54,883 nucleotides of DNA from Vitrella brassicaformis (taxonomy: Eukaryota; Sar; Vitrellaceae). This document shows positions 44,206-52,547 of the stretch, in pieces (the first letter of the stretch is position 1; the number at the start of each line of letters is the position of its first letter). The notes under the pieces were generated by a model. The model did not search any database and was not told where the DNA came from. It saw only the letters and a list, made by a program, of their open reading frames with translations. Both the position numbers and the translations under genes were made by a program. The stretch is taken from the NCBI GenBank assembly GCA_001179505.1, contig CDMY01000388.1, positions 2,027 to 56,909 of the forward strand, read 5' to 3'.

Positions 44206-46769
44206 ATGGCGGCGAGTGACAGCGCTGACGAGGCTGTGGGAGGCCTTCTCGTTCCACAAGATGAGGCCAACTCCTTGACCCTCCTGTCCGCCCTGCTTCG
44301 TGTGTGGGAGGATCAGAAGGAGACCCTCGGTTGGGAGGAGGGGGGCAGCAATGTGGAGGGGATCATGATTACCAGCGTGCGGCAGGAGCTGTCGCAGTAT
44401 GCGGCCATCCAGCAGCTCAAGCGGAAGAAATTCGCCAGGCTGCTGCAGGTAGAACGACCCACCTCGAGGGAACTTACCTACACAGATCTCTCTGTCTTCC
44501 CTCCCCCTGTGCCTTTCTCCGCCTTGTGTGCAGGAGGCCTTCCTGCTTCCGGACGGCCATCCATCCAAGGCGGCCCTCGAGCACACACCCGTTGATTTCC
44601 TGCGCTACTGGAGCGGGATGGAGATGCTCATTCTCTCCGCACGAAGGGTGGCCGTCGCCTCGGGGTGGCAGCCGGCAGGGGACCCTGAGGGCAGCAACAA
44701 GGGGAATGAGGACGGCATCGACCTGCTTAGAGGCATACGGGCGTTTCGAGATGGTACGTAGAGGGGATTCTGCTCAAGTCTAAGTCATACTTAGTCTACT
44801 CTCTCTATTTGGGTGTGTGTGTGTGTTTGGGGTGAGGGGACTCAGCCATCCTTCGTGTGGCTTTCAAGTCGTCGCCTCCCCGGGAGGCGCTGCTTGCTTC
44901 GGAAGTGCTGTGCGCACTGCAAGAGGCCAAGTGAGGCTGCTGGCCCCTCCACACTCGGATGTCTCTGATGGTGGGGGATATGCAGGTCGGTCTCCCGCCT
45001 TCACAATGAGTACTGGGACGAGATCGCCAGCGGCGTGTCAGAGCCCAGCGGCTCTGCTGAAGGAACGTACGGGGTCTCACGCTCACTCCACTACCTGGGT
45101 TACCTTCCTGTCTGCATGCCTGTGTGTCTGCAGTGTGTGGCATTTGTGGGAGCTGGCCAGCTGTGTGCTTGATTGGGTGCGGGAGTTCCTCGATAGCGTG
45201 ACCACAGACGAGGAGGAGGGGGAAGAGGAGACGCCATCGCCGCGGCGAAAGAAGGGCGCTGGGGCGGTCAGCGACGCGCCGGCAACGGACACGGAGAACT
45301 CACACAGAGGTGCCCTGCGAAGTCAGCCCACAGCACACACAAGATGCATCAATATGCCAGATGCTCATTCTTGAGTGTCTCCCTCCATCTGCCTCCAGCA
45401 TGTGACACGGACGTTGAGTCCTCCGCCATCTCAGTGGCAGACATCCCACCACGAGACACCACCAGCGCCCCCGCCCCTGCCCCCGCCGCAGGGCCCTCCT
45501 CCCTCTCCCGGTTCATGGCCACGCTTGCAGAGAGATCACACAAACCAACAACACAAGAGACGACACAACGGCAGCAGAGACACCACACCGCCGCCGCACC
45601 CAAGCCATCCCGCAACGCGTCCCACGCCACAACGGAGGAGAGCCCTGCACCGATGAAGGGCTGGAAGGTGCGGGCGGGTGTGCACCACGTGGCCTTTCTG
45701 TTCGGCGGGAGGGTGCATTGGGCCTTCACGCGGCTGCTCACACACGGCAGAAGAAGGGCCAAGACATACGGAGATGGAGGGGGTCGTGGTGAAAGGGGCG
45801 GGATGGCAGCTGGAAGGATGGCGTCTGTCGGACAGATGAGAAGCGATGGAGAGGCCAGCGCGTCCGATAGCTACGGTTGGGTTGTTTGACCACTCTGTAT
45901 GATGCTCGTATCTCTCTTCTCGTCTTCAGATGAGTGTGCGGCTGGCCCATCACAGTCACAAGGACACGCGAGACACACTGCTGCTGCTGCTGCTGCTGCT
46001 GTCGCTGCCGTGTTGGAGCAGGCAGGTGTCAGCGGCGAGCAGCTGCAGGAGCTGTGGAGACGACGGACTCTCCTGCCACTCACGTGAGAACCACTAGCCT
46101 TCTCCTTCTCACGATAGACATCCCTCTGTCGATGGGTGCAGGTTAGCCGAGAGTGTCACTCTCTGCCTCAGGAGATATTTCGGCACCTGGCGGACGCATT
46201 CATGGTCAGCAAACGTCTCACGATCCCATTTGCCGGCCCTTGCATCCACCGCTTCTCCCTTTTGTCCAGGCGCCAATTGATGACGGTAGCGTCGTCGCAG
46301 TCCGCACCCTCCCGCCTCACTGCCGCCAAGGCTCCTGGTGGGCCAGGCTCACCCAACCGATTTGCGTGGGCCCCGCCTGCTGTGGTCAGCCACACATCCA
46401 GACACATCGGGGGGAGACACACACACACAGAGGGAAGGTTTGTGTCTCGGTGTGTGTGCAGGCGACGGACTCGCCGCATCCCTCGTCATTGTCAGAGTCG
46501 TCGCGTCATTCGTCTGACGAGAGGCACCAGGCCGCTCAGCCGCAGCAGCAGCACCGTACTGTGGGGGCAGAAGCAGGGCGTGACAGGATGACCAGACGGT
46601 CGCTCGAGGAAGAGCTGCAAATACTGGTACGGGGGTTACATTGCACTTGCCAGGGTGTGGTGTGTGGGTGATGTGATGTCTCTGTGTTGTATGTTGTGTG
46701 TGGCAGACTGCGAATCTGTTTGCGGGCCGGGGCGCTGGCGTTGGCGATGGGATGCCTCTGATCATGTGA
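44206..46769 (+). CDS. Hypothetical protein with conserved-looking N-terminus and Ala/Gln tracts
   Basis: Eleven exons are proposed: 44206-44448, 44534-44753, 44846-44930, 44986-45066, 45134-45309, 45399-45875, 45930-46083, 46147-46204, 46270 to about 46365, 46462-46626 and 46707-46769. The N-terminal ~200 residues look globular and helical (LTLLSALLRVWEDQKETLGW, QYAAIQQLKRKKFARLLQ, FLRYWSGMEMLILSARRVAV, SRLHNEYWDEIASGV, HLWELASCVLDWVREFLDSV). The rest is low complexity with an Ala run encoded by a (CTG/GCT)n array near 45979-46010. The last exon (LFAGRGAGVGDGMPL) coincides with a segment repeated intergenically at 14225-14275, so the true end may be earlier. The exon 9 end is uncertain. Confidence 0.55.
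45978..46010 (+). repeat. (CTG)n trinucleotide tract coding poly-alanine
   Basis: Continuous ctgctgctg array within a proposed exon, read as Ala in the gene frame. Confidence 0.9.
46712..46763 (+). repeat. Counterpart of the 14225-14275 segment
   Basis: Matches the 14.2 kb segment at all but a few positions with one single-base indel. As there, motif pairs of the caaatataaaatg type follow about 230-290 bp later. Confidence 0.85.
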
Positions 46770-47142
46770 TATATGGTCCATGGACCGATGTTATGTGCTG
46801 TGAGTTGAGCTGGACAGATTTGTTGGGGCGTTTGTGTTGCGAGAGAGCGGTTACGTTGCGTTGCAATACAATGCCAAGGCATGTCTCGTCCAGCCATCGA
46901 AGAGGTGTCAAACAGCGCATGAGTATCAAGCAATTAGACACCGAATATAAAATGCAGGCAGCGATGGCCTCGATCCCTCTCCCTTCTGTCCAGCCGGGAA
47001 GCGAGGACACCAGAACAGCAGACTGCAAATACAAAATGTAGACAGCGATTCCTCCTTCCCCTCCCCCCATCCAGCCGCACCAGCGCACTTAGCCAGCCTC
47101 TCCCGGATGGGAGAGGCAAACTCCCACACGCACACGCACCCC
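46770..47142. other. Intergenic with composite repeat
   Basis: Holds the 46943-47066 composite repeat. No gene supported. Confidence 0.5.
46943..47066 (+). repeat. Composite repeat, second locus
   Basis: Motif copies at 46943 and 47026 flank a block containing ccgggaagcgaggacacc. The arrangement and flanks match 14519-14641, including the trailing cgattcctccttcc. Confidence 0.75.
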
Positions 47143-47663
47143 TCACCCAATCGAATGGCCCGGGCGAGGCCCACAGCAGCAGCACAGCCACGTCCACCAA
47201 GGGCGACGGATGGTCTCGGCGTCTTCCTCAGCCTTTCGCAGCTTCTCAATGATCTTCTGCAGTGTGGCCTTCTCGCGGCCCCGAGATCAGCTCTCAGCTT
47301 GTCGTTGGCCTGGTACTCTGCGTACTCGCTCGCTGCAAGGAACCTGATCTGGTCCTCTTGTGCCTGGAAGAAGTCAGGGCAGCCACACAAACGACACGCC
47401 ATACGAGACACGAATGCATTCGCTGATTCTGTGACGATAAGTGTGCATTGGATAGAACGTACCTGCATGTCGACATGGAGCCGATGGATGATCTCGGTGT
47501 CTTCTTCCGCCTTCCGCTGCGCCTCACTGACTTGGGCCTCCAGATGTGACACTCGAGTGGCTGTCGTCTCGGGGTCTTGCTGATTGCCCGTGTCGGGATC
47601 GTCATCTGGCTTGTCACCGGGGCTGCCCCCTTCCCCTGGCGCGCCCGGGGCGGTGCCAGCCAT
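47143..47663 (-). pseudogene. Coiled-coil ORF with an apparent frameshift
   Basis: Exon 1 (47663-47463) encodes an acidic head and a coil (HLEAQVSEAQRKAEED). Exon 2 starts at 47363 (AQEDQIRFLAASEYAEYQAN). Near 47281-47290 the coil continues only in another frame (KATLQKIIEKLRKAEEDAE) with no intron signals between. The second coil resembles the first, suggesting internal duplication. It then ends in a Cys run. This could be a pseudogene, a sequencing error, or two separate pieces. Confidence 0.4.
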
Positions 47664-48072
47664 CCGCCGGCAGAAGCCGCTGGGCAGAGGGAGGGGCAAG
47701 CGAGGCCCAACAGGCCTGACGCAAACGAACAGGCAAGACGACACAGCTCTCTCTTGATGTCTGGTGTTCTCCATGCAGGTGTAGGTGGATGGATGAGTCA
47801 CTTACCCCTGTCGGCCGCCGCCTTGTCTTCTCTCTGCGATGGGGCTGTCGTCTCCTCGTGGGCCGTGTCTGGCGGGGGGCTGCCTGTGGCTGGGTGGGGA
47901 GGTGGCGGGTCGACAGGGGCGGATGCTGGTGCTGCACTTGACGATGACGGTCTGACGACACGTGACACAGAGGTGTGGTGTGTTTGTTTGTTGGTGGATT
48001 TTGGGTTTCCTTACTCGCTGGCCGGCTGAATCCCCCGCCTGATCAGATCCTGTCAGAAAAAGACCACAAGCT

Positions 48073-48419
48073 TTACAGGGCATCAGCCAACTTGCGTGTG
48101 TAGTTAACCGCTGCGTCGAGGACGACTCGACAGGCATCCCTCGCCTCTCCGCTGCCAGTCATCTTGCAGTAGTAGCCGGACCGTTTGGGGACAGGCACCC
48201 ACTCGATGGTGCACCCTGAGGCTGCTCTGGCCGCATTAAGATCCCCATCCGTCAGCTGGGCCATACAATGGGCCCAGCCGACGTTGGGGTCAGGGGGTGA
48301 CGGCGGCTGCAAGAAACACAGCTCAGAGTCCATCACACGGCTCCATTGTCTTCCCTGGCACTTACCGTGAGCGGGGGAAAAGGAACGCCTGCCCGCTGCT
48401 TCTCCTTCTCCTCGCCTGC
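48073..48419 (-). CDS. KH-like cassette, copy 1
   Basis: Exons 48419-48366 and 48306-48073 are separated by a 59 nt intron. The second exon reads AQLTDGDLNAARAASGCTIE, then RSGYYCKMTGSGEARDACRV and VLDAAVNYTRKLADAL, ending TAA. The strand-GSGEA-helix arrangement is reminiscent of a KH-type RNA-binding fold, but this is weak. The stop overlaps a possible donor (ct|gtaaag), so further downstream exons (Ser/Ala/Pro-rich, near 47955-47820) are possible. No start codon was fixed; upstream exons are probably shared with, or copied from, copy 2. Tandem partner of 48773-49212. Confidence 0.45.
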
Positions 48420-48772
48420 CTGTTTCAGCGACACATCACAGATATATACCCCGATACACACATGCGCTTGCATGTCTCTGTCATGTAGCCGTCAAGGCGT
48501 GTGTATCGGCATGCTGACCAGCCTGCGCGAGGAGGGAAGGGGCGAGGGGAGCGGCGAGCAGGCTGGTGCGGCGCCCATGGAGTTCGCCGCTGGTGGAGGG
48601 GCGGCTGCTGCGCTAGACGCTGACGGCCTGACGACACGTGACACAGAGGTGTGGTGTGTTTATCCGATGGTGGATTTGGGGTTTCCTTACTGGAGTGTTG
48701 ACTTCGCCAGCCTGTTTTGGTTCTGTCAGAAAAAGACCACAAACTTTACAGGGCATCAGCCAACTTGTGTGT

Positions 48773-49212
48773 TTAGTTCACCGCTTTGTCGAGCAGCTCA
48801 CAACAGATGTCCCTCAAATGTGGCGACCCGGTGAGTTTGTACCACCCTCGTGTCTTGGTTCGCCTGAAAGCAACGCACAACCGTGACCAGAACAGCAATC
48901 AAGCCATTTGAAGTCACCCTTACTCGACTGAGCAGTCTGACCCCTCGGCGGCCTCGTCTAGGTCCCCATTCGTCAGCTGGGCCGCGTAAAAGGCTTGTTG
49001 AAAACGGGGATGACGGGGTGGCGGCGCCTGCAAAAAACACAGCTCAGAGTCCATCACACGGCTCCATTGTCTTTCCTGGCACTTACCGTGAGAGGGGGAA
49101 AAGGATCGCTTGTCTGCTCCTTCTCGTCGTCCTTGGGCCGCTGCTTCCCGTTGGCCTTGCCGGATCCCTGCATGCCGCCCCGCAGACGCAGGAGTCGACG
49201 GATCAAGATCAT
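48773..49212 (-). CDS. KH-like cassette, copy 2
   Basis: Exons 49212-49087, 49027-48924 and 48863-48773 give about 106 residues. A basic head (MILIRRLLRLRGGMQGSGK) is followed by AAQLTNGDLDEAAEGSDCSV and RGWYKLTGSPHLRDICCELL, ending DKAVN-stop. Where copy 1 reads AAVNYTRKLADAL, copy 2 reads AVN-TAA followed by codons for THKLADAL, so one base change removes the last residues. A possible extra intron (48923-48864) interrupts the position where copy 1 runs straight through. The intron at 49086-49028 is almost identical to that of copy 1. Confidence 0.45.
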
Positions 49213-49281
49213 GAACAGTCACCTGCCAACAACAACCACACATTCCAACTTACGGGTCGGCGGGCCGGCTCTGTGTCTCAC

Positions 49282-49756
49282 CGCTCTCATTTCCTTAATA
49301 GATGCCTCATGCCGTCTATCTGTGCGCCTCGTCTCGCTCACGGTGGCTGCGGTGCCAGTGGTAGTTGCGGTTGTGGTGGTCGTGTAGCTGCTGGACACCT
49401 GCAAGCACGCACACGCAAACAGGAAGTCAGTCATTCATGCGTTCCAATGTGTGTGTGGTCGGTGTGATGGGCGTCGACCTTCGTTGTGAACGGCAAATAG
49501 GTGGAAGGCAGCCGGGGCGCAGTACAGATCCAAGTTGTACTGCGACATAGCCATCGACGCATCCATCCATCCACATATGTGTCACTGTGGGTGTACCGTG
49601 GCCTCGCTGGCTGCAGCGCACAAACACGAAGACACTCTCGGGTGTGTGTGTGTGTGTTGTGTGGGTGTCATTCTTCGACGCCTTGTTGGGCTTGCTCTTG
49701 GTGGCCGCCGAAGCGGCCAAGTATGCGTAGGCAAACAGGGAAAAGAGGCGAGACAT
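49282..49756 (-). CDS. Possible signal-peptide and Thr-rich exons
   Basis: An ATG at 49756 opens MSRLFSLFAYAYLAASAATK, which resembles a secretory signal peptide. Downstream, 49398-49282 is a clean phase-0 exon (gcag|gtg ... gcg|gtgaga) coding a Thr-rich then basic stretch (ASIKEMRA). The link between the two was not resolved. They may be the 5' part of the KH-like cassette gene. Confidence 0.3.
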
Positions 49757-49870
49757 GAGTCAATCTTCATGACGTTCTTTTCTCCTTCACTTACGTACCT
49801 GTGACGCCGCCGGGGATACCACACTTGGATGAGGTAGGTGCATCGCAGCCGTGTAGGGGAAAGGTCCCAA

Positions 49871-49897
49871 AGATGTAAAATGTAGGCAGCCATCGAT
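49871..49897 (+). repeat. Dispersed motif copy (agatgtaaaatgtaggcagc)
   Basis: Single divergent copy of the motif seen at 14.5, 16.5 and 46.9-47.0 kb, beside an uncertain minus-strand exon. Confidence 0.5.
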
Positions 49898-50075
49898 CTG
49901 CACACACAGCAGCCAGCACAGACAAGAGCACAGAGACACCAAGAGCTCTTCTGCAATCGCCTGGAGGAGTAATCGACTGAAGGGAAGAGCCCGTCCTGAA
50001 ACCAAGAGAAAGAGCAATTGAGAAAGAGGAACCAGTCGAAAGGTCACCAGCGAGAGTCTGTAGGTGCTCACTCAC

Positions 50076-50219
50076 CAGGCACATCTTGAAGTGTTTGAAC
50101 TTGATGGTCTCGTAGGAGTTGATGGCCGCAAAGCCCAAGTCCAACGGAAACTGTGTGTGTTCACGCACCTCGACTTCCGGCTCCTCGATGACAGGTATCT
50201 CAGGACTCATCTGTCATAC

Positions 50220-50272
<53 letters not shown>

Positions 50273-50412
50273 TGGCCATGACTGCCTTCATCCCCTGATC
50301 CACTGACCGTTGTAACGTAGTTTTCAGTGGCCCCAGAGATGAACAGAAGAATAGCCGGGATGTTGCTTGGGCTTGGCCTGTGGGGAGGTTGACGGATCGG
50401 GATCCAATCCCA
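50076..50412 (-). CDS. Two phase-matched exons of an unresolved gene
   Basis: Exons 50412-50308 and 50210-50076 are both phase 0 at each end. The first contains WDWIPIRQPPHR and AILLFISGATENYVTT. The second contains SPEIPVIEEPEVEVREHTQF and FAAINSYETIKFKHFKMCL. The intron is a (CA)n(GA)n tract. The hydrophobic stretch could be a membrane segment. Exons before 50412 and after 50076 (one may start at 49994) were not resolved. No family recognised. Confidence 0.35.
50221..50272. repeat. (CA)n(GA)n microsatellite
   Basis: A cacaca tract runs directly into gagaga, within an intron of the uncertain gene. Confidence 0.95.
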
Positions 50413-51363
50413 CTGCAAACACATGTACGGACGCAAGATTCACGCTCTATGTGCATACGCGTGTTCTTTCCACTGGTCAACACATACCGGTCACCCAGAC
50501 GCGAATATATGGGGGGATTGCGGTCGACTGTACAGCGTGCAAAGGAAATTGACCCATTTTCTGACATCGAACCAAGGGGATCGCTTTTTTGCAAAAGAGC
50601 AGACAAGGACATTGATGTGGGCATTGACGACACTCAATGAGGCGCTTACCAACCTCACCCACCTGAAGAGATGTGTCGAGAACAAGAGACGGGAACAAAA
50701 AGAAAAAGCCACCCGTTCATCTGCACGCACAAACGTGGCAACAGGAGGCATCTGAGCACACCCATGGCAACGAAATGCATCACACATTCATCCCTACACA
50801 TCATCCACACACCACACCATCACCGCACCCAAGACACATGACGCACGAGGCCACACTCATATGTACTCACCTGTTGGAGGTCGGTTTGGGCAAAGAGAGG
50901 GCGCGTGCGCACTCTGCACTGAGTCTGCAGGCGCCAGGCAGTCGCCAGCCGCTCCGCAGATGGCAGGGCGCCACCAGGCATCGCCTCGCCCGGGGCACGG
51001 CGGTCGAGGAAAAAAGTGGCGGATGACAACCGGACGAGTTGGGAGGGGTAGAGGGAGATGCGGCGGACAACACAAGCCAACAACCAGCCGAAAAGAAAAA
51101 GAAACGGAGGATCTGTGGCCGAAACAAGGCTGCAAAGCCGAACTGGGACGAAAAATGTGAAAATTGGCCCGCAGTCTCGTAAATCTTTTCTGTCTCCGTC
51201 TCAGCTCGCGAAAATCTCGCCGCATTTGCATTTCGCTTTCTGCGGACGACGGCAGGCCATAGAAGCAGACAGAGGCAGAGAGGATGGCTGCTGCCGCAGA
51301 TGAGGTCAGATCGCGTGAAATCCACTCACTTTGATGGAAGTTTTTCACTTTTTGGCCGGCCAG
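50413..51363. other. No supported gene
   Basis: Contains open frames on both strands (for example 50857-51160 and its antisense) with no splice or family support. It probably includes the 5' region of the small plus-strand gene; an ATG at 51284 (MAAAADE) is followed by a donor, but its phase does not match the next exon. Confidence 0.4.
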
Positions 51364-51757
51364 ATGGGGCGCCACCGACGCAGCTGACAGCTTCAAACAT
51401 ACGGACGACGAGCTCATCACGGACGTCTACGGCGAGGGGTAGGTGCACACACGATGACGGCATAAGTAACAACCACTTTCGGACACTGTCTGCCTGTCTG
51501 TTGTGCGTGTGCGCGAGTGACGTGCAGGCACGGAACGACTGAGGAGAATCCCTTCGTCATGAAGCGTCTGACTCCGCCGCCGATATACAATATTGTAAGG
51601 ACGCCATATGGATGGATGGATGGATGGATGGATGGGCACCTGTCTGTCTGTCTGTCTGTCTGTGTGTCTGTGTGTGTGTAACCATTCATTGTGTACCCAC
51701 CAGAGAGGTACCCGGCCAGGTCGCCGGAGCAGACAAAGCAGCGCAGCGACCGGGTGA
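51364..51757 (+). CDS. Small acidic/basic protein, 5' end unresolved
   Basis: Exons 51364-51438, 51528-51594 and 51704-51757 join in phase: TDAADSFKHTDDELITDVYG, then HGTTEENPFVMKRLTPPPIY, then a basic tail RGTRPGRRSRQSSAATG and stop. The compact conserved-looking core and three matching junctions suggest a real small protein of about 70-80 residues. The first coding exon is missing: it must end in phase 2, while the obvious candidate at 51284-51304 ends in phase 0. Family not recognised. Confidence 0.5.
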
Positions 51758-52547
51758 TTGGAGCCAGCAGTCATTTGTCATTATTTATTTGCCATCTGAG
51801 TCATTTTATAGCCGGCCGGCTGAGCCGACGTAGACTGAATTGATGACGTGGACTCTGTGCGTGTGTGTGCTTGTGTGTTTGTATGTGTGTGTGGTATGGC
51901 TGTGGTGGTGCTGTGCTTCGGTGATGACTATTTCTTGGTGTGCATCGCATAGCGGGCTGTCTGTCTTTGTGTGTGTGTGTGTGTGTGTGTGGCTCTCCCA
52001 TTGTGGCGTGCGTGTATAGCATAGCAACCGGGCAGGCTAACTGACTCCCTGGACGTGACGTGGCGTCTGTGTGCGTGTGGCTGGGCTGACATAAATGTCA
52101 TGTCAACAGCGGATTTGTCGGTGCAGTCGATGCAGTCAATGAAATGAATCCAGTGGATGAAAAAGGAAGCACCACAGCGAACGAACTGGACATTCACTCC
52201 TCAGGCTGTACACAGTGGTCCTGCTGCCCCTCCCTCCCTGTCTGTCACCCCACCCTTCAGATGATCTGCACACAGACAACAAACACACACACACAGTGCT
52301 CTCTGCCTCATCCGATCGGTTGGCGCAGGTCAGTCAATCAGTCAGTCAGTGAGATCAGCGGTCGGTCCTGTCATCCCTCTCCCCCTCTCTTATCGGCAGT
52401 CCCACCCTGTCTGTCTGTCTGTCTGTCTTGTCTGTCACCCAACGCCTGCAGACACAACACACACACACACACGCATCCAGGTGCCGATGGGCAGTCATGG
52501 TGCCGCACACAAGCATTTCTTACCCCATCAGTGTCTTTCTTGTCTGT
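51758..52547. other. Intergenic between convergent genes
   Basis: Contains TG, CA and CTGT tracts and short direct repeats. No coding signal. Confidence 0.5.

Noticed and set aside
43436-44278. 280-codon plus-strand ORF
   Set aside because: Antisense to the minus-strand gene at 43207-44131, whose helical N-terminus and phases are more convincing.
50857-51420. Overlapping ORFs on both strands (99 and 187 codons)
   Set aside because: Neither has a motif or splice continuity, and each may simply be the complement of the other in GC-rich sequence.
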